Shown here in pieces: positions 7,755 to 15,318 of a DNA stretch of 37,967 nucleotides. Each line of letters begins with the position of its first letter. Positions within the stretch are counted from its first letter, which is position 1. The translations under genes and the position numbers were made by a program. Location: contig JBFKOW010000010.1 of NCBI GenBank assembly GCA_041628615.1, positions 1-37,967 of the forward strand, written 5' to 3'. This DNA is from JAMWZF01 sp041628615 (lineage in GTDB: Bacteria; Pseudomonadota; Alphaproteobacteria; Rhodobacterales; Rhodobacteraceae). The notes beneath the pieces are model-generated. The model had not been told where the DNA came from and made no database searches. It saw only the letters and a program-made list of their open reading frames with translations.

Positions 7755-8738
7755 ATGCTCGCCTACATCATCCGCAGGGTCGCGCAGTCGATCCTCGTCC
7801 TGCTTGTCGTCGGGCTGGTCGCCTTCTCGATGTTCCAGTTCGTCGGCGACCCGATCGACAACATGCTGGGGCAGGAGCGCACCCAGGCCGACGTCGAGCG
7901 GCTGCGGACCGAGCTGGGCCTCGATCAGCCCTTCGTGGTGCAGTACTGGAAGTTCCTCGAACAGGCGGCGCAGGGCAATTTCGGACTCAGCTACCGCCAG
8001 GGCCGCCCGGTGTCCGAGATCCTGCTGGAGCGCGCCCCGGCGACGCTGGAACTGGCCTTCGTGTCGGGGGTGCTGGCGCTGGCGGGCGGCATCGGGCTCG
8101 GCATCTTCACCGCGATCCGGCGCAGCGGCATCGCCGCCAACGTCATCATGACCCTGTCGCTGGTCGGGGTGTCGCTGCCCACCTTCCTGATCGGCATCCT
8201 GCTGATCTACCTGTTCTCGGTCGAACTGGGCTGGCTGCCCTCGTTCGGGCGCGGCGAGGTGGTGCAGATCGGCGCCTGGTCCACCGGCTTCCTGACCGAG
8301 AGCGGGCTGCGGGCGCTGATCCTGCCGGCGATCACGCTGGGGCTCTACCAGATGACCCTGATCATGCGGCTGGTGCGGACCGAGATGCTCGAGGTGCTGC
8401 GGATGGACTACATCCGCTTCGCCCGCGCCCGCGGCATCCGCGAACGCGCGATCAACTTCCGCCACGCGCTCAAGAACACGCTGGTGCCGGTCATCACCAT
8501 CACCGGCCTGCAACTGGGCAGCATCATCGCCTTCGCGATCATCACCGAGACCGTGTTCCAGTGGCCGGGGGTGGGCCTGCTGTTCATCAACGCGATCCAG
8601 TTCGTCGACATCCCGGTGATGGCCGCCTACCTGATGCTGATCTCGGTGATGTTCGTGCTCATCAACCTGATCGTCGACATGCTGTATTTCGCCATCGACC
8701 CGCGCCTGCGCGTCGACCGCACCGCTGGAGGGCACTGA
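7755..8738 (+). CDS. dppB-like: ABC transporter permease, DppB/OppB type
   Basis: A 327-residue inner-membrane permease starting MLAYIIRRVAQSILVLLVV, the typical DppB opening helix. About six transmembrane segments are visible. The cytoplasmic EMLEVLRMDYIRFARARGIRERAI region (about residues 212-235) is the EAA loop that contacts the ATPases. It forms the import channel with the next gene product. A GGGGGA site precedes the ATG. The downstream permease gene starts one base after this stop codon. Confidence 0.93.
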   Translation: MLAYIIRRVAQSILVLLVVGLVAFSMFQFVGDPIDNMLGQERTQADVERLRTELGLDQPFVVQYWKFLEQAAQGNFGLSYRQGRPVSEILLERAPATLELAFVSGVLALAGGIGLGIFTAIRRSGIAANVIMTLSLVGVSLPTFLIGILLIYLFSVELGWLPSFGRGEVVQIGAWSTGFLTESGLRALILPAITLGLYQMTLIMRLVRTEMLEVLRMDYIRFARARGIRERAINFRHALKNTLVPVITITGLQLGSIIAFAIITETVFQWPGVGLLFINAIQFVDIPVMAAYLMLISVMFVLINLIVDMLYFAIDPRLRVDRTAGGH

Positions 8739-8739
8739 G

Positions 8740-9681
8740 ATGGCCGAGACCGGACCCCGCCGGACCCCGTCGCGCCTCGCCCGGGCCTGGGACAGCGATC
8801 TGGCCTATTCGTTCCGCCGCGCGCCGGTGGCGATGCTGTCGCTGCTGGTCGTCGTGCTGCTGGTCCTCGCCGCGCTGCTGGCGCCGCTGATCGCCCCGCA
8901 CGACCCGTTCAACCCGGCGACTCTGAACCTGATGAACGGCTTCACCCCGCCGGGCGAGGCCAACGCCTTTACCGGAGACTTCTTCCTGCTCGGCACCGAC
9001 GACCAGGGCCGCGACGTGTTCTCCACCATCCTCTACGGGATGCGGATCTCGCTCTTCGTGGGTTTCTCGGCGGTGCTGCTGGCGATGGTGCTGGGGGTGA
9101 TCCTCGGGCTGCTGGCGGGCTATCTCGGCGGCTGGACCGAGACGATCATCATGCGCGTCGCCGACATCCAGCTCACCTTCCCGGCGATCCTCGTGGCGAT
9201 GCTGATCTTCGGTATCGCCAAGGGCATCACCCCGCCCGAATACCGCGACCAGATGGCGATCTGGGTGCTGATCCTCGCCATCGGCCTGTCGGACTGGGTG
9301 CAGTTCGCCCGCGTCGTGCGCGGCGCGACGCTGGTCGAGAAGAACCGCGAATACGTGCAGGCGGCCCGGCTGATCGGCCGGTCGCCGATCGCGATCATGA
9401 TCCGGCACATCCTGCCCAACGTGCTTAACCCGGTGCTGGTGATCGCCACCATCAGCCTCGCGCTCGCCATCATCGCCGAGGCCACGCTGTCGTTCCTCGG
9501 GGTCGGCGCGCCGCCCACCAAGCCGAGCCTCGGCACCCTGATCCGGATCGGGCAGGAGTTCATGTTCTCGGGCGAGTGGTGGATCCTGTTCTTCCCCGCG
9601 CTGACCCTTCTTGCGCTGGCGCTGTCGATCAACCTGCTGGGCGACTGGCTGCGCGACGCGCTCAATCCCAAGCTTCGCTGA
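8740..9681 (+). CDS. dppC-like: ABC transporter permease, DppC/OppC type
   Basis: A 313-residue permease. The N-terminus has a cytoplasmic tail and a first helix near residues 28-51, followed by the conserved LGTDDQGRDVFSTILYGMR segment typical of DppC. The EAA loop is VEKNREYVQAARLIGRSPIAI (roughly residues 198-218). It pairs with the DppB-type protein. It starts one base after the preceding stop codon, and its stop is 10 bases upstream of the first ATPase start. Confidence 0.93.
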   Translation: MAETGPRRTPSRLARAWDSDLAYSFRRAPVAMLSLLVVVLLVLAALLAPLIAPHDPFNPATLNLMNGFTPPGEANAFTGDFFLLGTDDQGRDVFSTILYGMRISLFVGFSAVLLAMVLGVILGLLAGYLGGWTETIIMRVADIQLTFPAILVAMLIFGIAKGITPPEYRDQMAIWVLILAIGLSDWVQFARVVRGATLVEKNREYVQAARLIGRSPIAIMIRHILPNVLNPVLVIATISLALAIIAEATLSFLGVGAPPTKPSLGTLIRIGQEFMFSGEWWILFFPALTLLALALSINLLGDWLRDALNPKLR

Positions 9682-9691
9682 GGCCGGCCCG

Positions 9692-10693
9692 ATGACCGAC
9701 GCTTCCCAGACCCCGCCCGTCCTCTCCGTGCGCGACCTCGTGGTCGAGATCCCGACCCGCCACGGCATCCTGCGGCCCGTGGACGGGGTCAGCTGGGACA
9801 TCCACGCCGGCGAGATCCTCGGCGTTGTGGGCGAATCCGGGGCCGGCAAGTCGATGACCGGCAACGCGGTGATCGGCCTTCTTGACCGGCCCGCGCGGAT
9901 CGCCTCGGGCGAGGTCCTTCTGAACGGCCAGCCGGTCCACAGCCTGCGCGGCGAGGCCCTCCGCCGGCTGCGCGGCAAGCGGATGGGCATGATCTTCCAG
10001 GACCCGCTGACCTCGCTCAACCCGCTCCTGACGGTGGGCGAGCAGCTGACCGAGACGATCCTCGAACACCTCGGGGTGAGCCAGTCCGAGGCCGAAGCCC
10101 GCGCCATCGCCGCGCTCGAGGAGGTCGGCATTCCCGCCGCCCGGCAGCGCATCGGCAGCTACCCGCACGAGTTCTCGGGCGGGATGCGGCAGCGGGTGGT
10201 GATCGCGCTGGCGCTCTGCGCCGAGCCCGACCTGGTGATCGCCGACGAGCCGACCACCGCGCTCGACGTGTCGGTGCAGGCGCAGATCGTCGCCCTGCTG
10301 AAGCAGCTTTGCCGCGAGCGTGGCGTGGCGGTGATGCTGGTCACCCACGACATGGGGGTGATCGCCGAGGCCGCCGACCGGGTGGCGGTGATGTATGCCG
10401 GCCGGCTGGCCGAGATCGGCCCGGTGCGCGACGTCATCACCGACGCCCGCCATCCCTATACCGCCGGGCTGATGGCCTCGACCCCGCTGGCCAGCCGCGG
10501 CCAGCGCCGGTTGCGCCAGATTCCCGGCGCGATGCCGCGGCTGGGCGCCTTGCCCACGGGCTGCGCCTTCCATCCGCGCTGCGACCGGGCGCAGGACGCC
10601 TGCCGCCGCGATCCCGGCCCCGGCATCGCCGCCTGCGATGGCCGCGCCGCCTGCTGGTTCCCGCTCGAGACAACCATGGAAGCGACCGCATGA
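9692..10693 (+). CDS. dppD-like: ABC transporter ATP-binding protein, DppD/OppD type
   Basis: A 333-residue ATPase starting MTDASQTPPVLSVRDLVVEI. The frame is open upstream into dppC, but the ATG at 9692 fits the family length. Walker A is GESGAGKSM, the signature is FSGGMRQRV, and Walker B is LVIADEPTTALD. The C-terminal oligopeptide-transporter extension GCAFHPRCDRAQDAC may carry an Fe-S centre, as in this subfamily. It drives import together with the next ATPase, whose ATG overlaps this stop codon in an ATGA. Confidence 0.93.
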   Translation: MTDASQTPPVLSVRDLVVEIPTRHGILRPVDGVSWDIHAGEILGVVGESGAGKSMTGNAVIGLLDRPARIASGEVLLNGQPVHSLRGEALRRLRGKRMGMIFQDPLTSLNPLLTVGEQLTETILEHLGVSQSEAEARAIAALEEVGIPAARQRIGSYPHEFSGGMRQRVVIALALCAEPDLVIADEPTTALDVSVQAQIVALLKQLCRERGVAVMLVTHDMGVIAEAADRVAVMYAGRLAEIGPVRDVITDARHPYTAGLMASTPLASRGQRRLRQIPGAMPRLGALPTGCAFHPRCDRAQDACRRDPGPGIAACDGRAACWFPLETTMEATA

Positions 10694-11655
10694 CCGCCAT
10701 CATCCGGGTCGAGGGGCTGACCCGTGTGTTCGACGTCTCCAAGCCCTGGCTGAACCGGGTGATCGAGCGGCTGCCCCGGGCGCTGCTTACCGCCGTGTCG
10801 GATGTCAGCTTCGAGATCGAGGAGAACTCGGTCTACGCCCTGGTGGGCGAGAGCGGGTCGGGCAAGTCGACCATCGGCAAGATCGTCGTCGGCCTGGTGC
10901 CGCCCTCGAAGGGCCATGTCGAGGTCGACGGCATCGATCTCGCCACCGAGCCCGACCGGGCCCGCCGCGCGGCGGTGCGCGAGAACGTGCAGATGATCTT
11001 CCAGGACCCCTATGCCAGCCTGAACCCGCGCTGGCGGGTCCGCGACATCATCGCCGAGCCGGTTGCGGCGCGGGGTGGCGACACGACCGGGCTGGCCGAG
11101 CGGCTGCTGGAGCAGGTCGGGCTTTCCGCCGCCGATGCCTCGAAATACCCGCACGAATTCTCCGGCGGCCAGCGGCAACGCATCTGCATCGCCCGCGCGC
11201 TGGCCTCGGGGCCGAAGATCATCGTCTGCGACGAGCCGACCTCGGCGCTCGATGTCAGCGTGCAGAGCCAGGTCCTCAACCTGATGACCGATCTGCGCGA
11301 GGAACTGGGCCTGACCTACCTGTTCATCAGCCACGACCTTACCGTGGTGCAGCACATGGCCGACCGGATCGGCGTGCTCTACCTCGGCGCGCTGGTCGAG
11401 GAGGCGCCGCGCGACACGCTGTTCGCCGATCCCAAGCATCCCTACACCCGGATGCTGTTCGACGCCGCGCCCCGGATGGACGCCTTCGGCCGCGAGATCG
11501 ATCCGCCGAAGGGCGAGATTCCCGACCCGATCAACCCGCCAACCGGCTGCGCGTTCCATCCGCGCTGTCCGCTCGCGGTCGATCGCTGCCGGCAGGAGCG
11601 GCCCCGCCTGCGCCCGATCGGCGACACGCGGGTGGCCTGTCACCTCGCCGAATAG
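10690..11655 (+). CDS. dppF-like: ABC transporter ATP-binding protein, DppF/OppF type
   Basis: A 321-residue ATPase starting MTAIIRVEGLTRVFDVSKPW. Walker A is GESGSGKST, the signature is FSGGQRQRI, and Walker B is IIVCDEPTSALD. The C-terminal GCAFHPRCPLAVDRC extension matches the preceding ATPase. The ATG at 10690 overlaps the upstream stop by 4 bases. It is the last gene of the importer operon; 99 bases follow before the FecR-region start. Confidence 0.93.
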   Translation: MTAIIRVEGLTRVFDVSKPWLNRVIERLPRALLTAVSDVSFEIEENSVYALVGESGSGKSTIGKIVVGLVPPSKGHVEVDGIDLATEPDRARRAAVRENVQMIFQDPYASLNPRWRVRDIIAEPVAARGGDTTGLAERLLEQVGLSAADASKYPHEFSGGQRQRICIARALASGPKIIVCDEPTSALDVSVQSQVLNLMTDLREELGLTYLFISHDLTVVQHMADRIGVLYLGALVEEAPRDTLFADPKHPYTRMLFDAAPRMDAFGREIDPPKGEIPDPINPPTGCAFHPRCPLAVDRCRQERPRLRPIGDTRVACHLAE

Positions 11656-11754
11656 CGGCCGGCCGGTCGCCGCCGGTCCGGGCCGCTTCGCGACGCTTCA
11701 TCAATCCTCAACCTCGGGGGGCTTTCCTGCGCCGGTTACAACTGGAGCGCCGCC

Positions 11755-11838
11755 GTGTTGGCCCGACATCTTGCTTCCTTCATCGCCCTGATTTGCTTCG
11801 CAGTTTCCGTCTAGGCCGAAAGCTGGACCGCGCTGCAG
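11755..11838 (+). pseudogene. Signal-peptide segment of the FecR gene, interrupted by in-frame TAG
   Basis: A GTG at 11755, preceded by GGAG seven bases upstream, opens a frame that reads as a clean signal peptide: a positively charged start, the hydrophobic core LASFIALICFAVSV, then TAG at 11812-11814, then AESWTALQ running straight into the FecR domain. If the TAG were CAG (one base change), the signal peptide would end VQA with mature start ESWTAL. The stop therefore probably breaks secretion of the FecR protein unless it is read through. Seen directly: frame, core, RBS and stop. Inferred: that it is a recent mutation, a sequencing error or a suppressed codon. Confidence 0.65.
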
Positions 11839-12510
11839 ATGGCCAATCGGGTCGAGTTTTCCACCGACGGCCGGACCTGGTCCGATGTCGCGCCCGGCCA
11901 GGAACTGGCCAGCGGCACCTGGATCCGGACCGGGGCCCGCAGCCGCGTCATCCTCGGCAAGGGGACCGAGCGGATCGTCTACCGGGCCAATTCGCTCGCC
12001 GCCCTGTCGCAAAGCGAGGATGGCCGCCAGACCCAGCTGACGCAGCGCGGCGGATCGCTGCTCGTGTCGGTCGAGACGCGGAGCCAGCCGCATACCAGCG
12101 TGGTGACGCCGCATCTCGCCGCCGTCGTGAAGGGCACGGTGTTCGAGGTGACGGTCGGGACCGGGGAATCCCGCGTCCGGGTCGATATCGGCACCGTCGA
12201 GGTCAGCGACCGCAGCGGCCGGCGGGATGTGACCGCGGGTCACGAGGCGGCCTCCGCTGGCAACGCGATCGCGGTCGGCCACGCCGAGGTGACGAGCGTC
12301 GTGCCCGGCCGCCCCAACGCCATCGGCCTCGACCTCGCCCGTATCCGGTCCGACGGCCGGGCCGGCGGCGCGGCCGCGGCCGACGCCCCCGGCCGCAGCG
12401 GCGAGACCGGAATTGCGGGCGGGAACGGCAAGGGCAACGCCGGCGGGAACGGCAACGGGAATTCCGGCGGCAACGGCAACTCCGGCGGCGACGAGGACGA
12501 AAATGGGTGA
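11839..12510 (+). CDS. FecR-domain protein with Gly/Asn-rich tail (annotatable part)
   Basis: 223 codons from the first ATG after the internal TAG. The FecR (LPS/iron-signal) beta domain is recognisable from VEFSTDGRTWSDVAPGQEL through GTWIRTGARSRVILGKG to VVTPHLAAVVKGTVFEVTV and VDIGTVEVSD. The last 35 or so residues are a low-complexity Gly/Asn run ending in an acidic tail. ATG 11839 has no good ribosome-binding site and would give a protein without a signal peptide and without the first strand of the domain, so the ancestral start is more likely GTG 11755. The stop overlaps the start of the CHASE2-EAL gene by one base. FecR and CHASE2 genes are often paired, the FecR protein probably being a periplasmic partner of the sensor. 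Confidence 0.8.
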   Translation: MANRVEFSTDGRTWSDVAPGQELASGTWIRTGARSRVILGKGTERIVYRANSLAALSQSEDGRQTQLTQRGGSLLVSVETRSQPHTSVVTPHLAAVVKGTVFEVTVGTGESRVRVDIGTVEVSDRSGRRDVTAGHEAASAGNAIAVGHAEVTSVVPGRPNAIGLDLARIRSDGRAGGAAAADAPGRSGETGIAGGNGKGNAGGNGNGNSGGNGNSGGDEDENG

Positions 12511-15278
12511 TGCGGCAGCGGCTGGGCGCCCTGTTGCGGCGCGCGATTCCCGCGGCGCTCTTCGTCCTTGCCGGGTTCTGGGCCGATGACCGCGGCGCCT
12601 TCGCCGGCCTGAACGACCAGATCGGCGACGCGCGGGCCGCGCTTGTCCCGCGAGACGCGAGCGGCGAGGTGGTCGTCGTCGCCATCGACGCGGCGAGCCT
12701 GCAGGCCGTGGGCGTGTGGCCGTGGTCGCGCCGGGTCCATGCCGACCTGCTGACCCGATTGACCGCGGCAGGACCGCGGGACGTCCTGTTCGATATCGAT
12801 TTCTCCTTCGCCGCCGATCCCGCCGGGGACCGCGCCTTCGCCGCCGCCCTCGACGCCTCCGGGGTCGCCTATCTCGCCGGCTTCGTGCAGCGCGCCGCCC
12901 CGGGATCGCCCGCGATCACCACCAACCTGCCGCTGCCCGCCTTCGCCGAACGGGCCTGGCTCGCGGCGGTCAACGTGGTGCCCGATGCCGATGGCGCGGT
13001 CCGGCATTACCCCTACGCGGTCGAGATCGACGGCGCGACCGTGCCATCCGCCGGGTCTCTGCTGGCGGGCGCCTATGTCGGCAGCCTCGACGCCTTTCCG
13101 CTGAACCTGTCGATCCGGCCGGGGTCGATTTCGACGGTCTCGGCGATCGACGTGCTCGAGGGCCGGGTTCCGCCCGAGACCTTCGCCGGCCGGTCCGTCG
13201 TCGTCGGCGCCACGGCGGTGGAACTCGGCGACCAGATCAGCCTGCCGATTCACGGCGTCCAGCCCGGCCCGGTCGTCCATGTCCTCGCCGCCGAGGCCCT
13301 GGCACACGGCGCGGTGCCGGTCACGCTGCGCCCCGGTCTGGTCCTGCTCGCGCTGTTCGGGGCGATGCTCGCGTTCCAGACCTTTGGGCTGCGCCGGCCG
13401 GTCGCCGGCCTCGTCCTGCTGGCCGTCAGTCTCGGCGCTGCCGAGGCCGCGGCGCTGTCGGCCTACGCCTCGGCCGCGATCCTCGTCCCCACCGCGCCGG
13501 TCTACCCGGTGCTTGGGGCCTTCGTGCTGTGGCAACTGGTCGGGAAGATCCTCGCCAGCGCCTGGACCATCCGCCGGCAGGCGGCGGAGATCCGGGACAC
13601 CGCGGCGCTGCTCAGCACCGTCTTCGAGGACAGCAGCGACGCGATCATCGTGGTCGCCGCCGGCGGCGAGGTGCTGCGGCACAGCCGCTCGGCGCGGCAA
13701 CTGCTGCACTGCGACGGGCAGGACCGGACCGCGCTCCCCGATCCGCTGCGGCGCCACGCCGAGGCGCTGCTGAACGGCCAGCTGCCGGCCGGGGACGGGC
13801 GCCGGTGCTGCGAAGTCGCCTGCGCGGGGCGGACCCGCCTTCTCGACGTGACCGGCTCGCTCTCGATGGCGGCCGGGGCAGGCGGCGACCGGACGACGCC
13901 GCGCCCGATCGTCACCCCGTCGGTCCGCGACGTGACGGTGGAGCGGCAGCAGGCCGAGCGGATCGCGTTCCTGTCCGACCATGACGAGACCACCGGCGCG
14001 CTGCGGCGGCACGCCTTTCTCGACCGGCTCGGGTCGCGGCTGGAGGCGGGGACGCCGGCCGCGGTCTTCGTGCTGCGGCTGCGTGGCGTCGAGTCGGTGA
14101 ATTCGCTGCTGGGCCGCGACGTGGGAGACGAGCTTCTGGCCCGGGTCGCGCGCCGGCTTGAGACGTCGGAACCCGGGGTCCCGGCGGTGGCGCGGCTCGG
14201 CGGCAAGAGCTTTGCCGTCCTGTCCGGCGCACCGCTCGACGCCCCGGCCGCCGACCGGCTGGCGCAGCGCCTGCTCGAGGATATCGAGGAACCTTTCTCC
14301 AGCCTCGGCATCGCCGTCTCGGTCGGCGCCTCGGTCGGCTACACCGTCCGGCCGGCCGGTGCCGCGTCGTCCGCGGCCGAGGTCCTGAACCAGGCCGAGG
14401 CCGCGACCCAGATCGCGGAGGCGAACAGGCTGGCCCGGCCGATGCTCTACGATCCCGCGCTCGCCGACCGGCAGTTGCGCGCCCGCCGGATCGAGCGCGA
14501 GATGGCGGCGGGTCTCGACCGGCAGGAATTCGAGGTGGTCTACCAGCCCCAGCACCGCGTCGCCGACGGGGCGCTCGTCGGGTCCGAGGCGCTGCTGCGC
14601 TGGACCAGTCCCTGCCTGGGGCCCGTCCGTCCCGACGAGTTCATCCCGATCGCGGAATCGACCGGGTTCATCGCGGATCTCGGCCGCTGGGTGTTGCGGC
14701 GGGCGCTGCGCGACATGCGAAACCTGCCCGGCCACCTGTCCGTCGCGGTCAACGTGTCGGCGGCGCAGATGGGTCACGGCACCCTGATGGCGGACATCTC
14801 CGACGCGTTGTCGGACGCCGGAGTGCCGGCCTCCCGGCTCTGGCTCGAACTGACCGAGACGGTCCTGCTCGACGGCTCCGGCGGGCTGGTCGAGACCATG
14901 TCCGACATCCGTTTCCGGGGCGTGCGCTGGGCGCTGGACGATTTCGGCACCGGCTATTCCTCGATGGCCTACCTGTCCCGGCTGCCGATCGACAAGATCA
15001 AGCTCGACAGGGCCTTCGTCGCGGGGCTCGGCGACGACCCGGCGGCGCTGCCGGTGCTGCGGGCGATCAACGGGTTGTGCCGGAGCCTCGACCTGCCGCT
15101 GCTCTGCGAGGGGGTCGAGAACGACGAGCATCTGGCGGTCCTGCGCGCGCATGGCTGCGCCGAGGCGCAAGGCTTCCTGTTCGCCCGGCCGCTGAGCCTG
15201 CCGGACTTCATCGCGCACGCCCGCGCCTGCGGCGCGGATCCGGCCGCCGACGGTGGCCGGGCGCGCGGCGCGACCTGA
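12510..15278 (+). CDS. CHASE2-PAS-GGDEF(degenerate)-EAL sensor phosphodiesterase
   Basis: A 922-residue membrane sensor starting MRQRLGALLRRA. There is one N-terminal helix (about 12-30), a periplasmic CHASE2 domain (about 30-265) with the VVVVAIDAASLQAVGVWPWSR opening, three transmembrane helices (about 275-350), a PAS-like region (about 365-465), a GGDEF domain (about 485-640) and an EAL domain (about 665-905). The GGDEF motif reads GGKSF (about 564-568), so cyclase activity is not expected. The EAL domain keeps its catalytic set: E-A-L near 693, NVS, ELTET, DDFGTGYS near 809, the IDKIKLD lysine, EGVE and QGFLF. It should hydrolyse c-di-GMP in response to a periplasmic signal. It is coupled to the FecR gene by a TGATG overlap. 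Confidence 0.9.
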   Translation: MRQRLGALLRRAIPAALFVLAGFWADDRGAFAGLNDQIGDARAALVPRDASGEVVVVAIDAASLQAVGVWPWSRRVHADLLTRLTAAGPRDVLFDIDFSFAADPAGDRAFAAALDASGVAYLAGFVQRAAPGSPAITTNLPLPAFAERAWLAAVNVVPDADGAVRHYPYAVEIDGATVPSAGSLLAGAYVGSLDAFPLNLSIRPGSISTVSAIDVLEGRVPPETFAGRSVVVGATAVELGDQISLPIHGVQPGPVVHVLAAEALAHGAVPVTLRPGLVLLALFGAMLAFQTFGLRRPVAGLVLLAVSLGAAEAAALSAYASAAILVPTAPVYPVLGAFVLWQLVGKILASAWTIRRQAAEIRDTAALLSTVFEDSSDAIIVVAAGGEVLRHSRSARQLLHCDGQDRTALPDPLRRHAEALLNGQLPAGDGRRCCEVACAGRTRLLDVTGSLSMAAGAGGDRTTPRPIVTPSVRDVTVERQQAERIAFLSDHDETTGALRRHAFLDRLGSRLEAGTPAAVFVLRLRGVESVNSLLGRDVGDELLARVARRLETSEPGVPAVARLGGKSFAVLSGAPLDAPAADRLAQRLLEDIEEPFSSLGIAVSVGASVGYTVRPAGAASSAAEVLNQAEAATQIAEANRLARPMLYDPALADRQLRARRIEREMAAGLDRQEFEVVYQPQHRVADGALVGSEALLRWTSPCLGPVRPDEFIPIAESTGFIADLGRWVLRRALRDMRNLPGHLSVAVNVSAAQMGHGTLMADISDALSDAGVPASRLWLELTETVLLDGSGGLVETMSDIRFRGVRWALDDFGTGYSSMAYLSRLPIDKIKLDRAFVAGLGDDPAALPVLRAINGLCRSLDLPLLCEGVENDEHLAVLRAHGCAEAQGFLFARPLSLPDFIAHARACGADPAADGGRARGAT

Positions 15279-15299
15279 CCGGACGCCGCGCCGGTCCGG
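15279..15299. terminator. Inverted repeat between convergent genes
   Basis: CCGGAC (15279-15284) pairs with GTCCGG (15294-15299) across a 9-base loop, in the 40 bases between the convergent EAL gene and cpdB. The position suits a bidirectional terminator, but there is no T-run. Confidence 0.35.
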
Positions 15300-15318
15300 C
15301 GGGTCGGGCCGGCCGCTC

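Noticed and set aside
12415..12507. CRISPR or tandem-repeat array
   Set aside because: The repetition is short, irregular and in frame, encoding a Gly/Asn tail; no spacers are present. No CRISPR-like array was seen elsewhere in the window.
10638..12509. Apparent N-terminal extension of the CHASE2-EAL protein by over 600 residues
   Set aside because: The extra part is an out-of-frame reading of the ATPase and FecR genes and is Arg/Pro-rich; ATG 12510 begins right before the first membrane helix and is coupled to the FecR stop.
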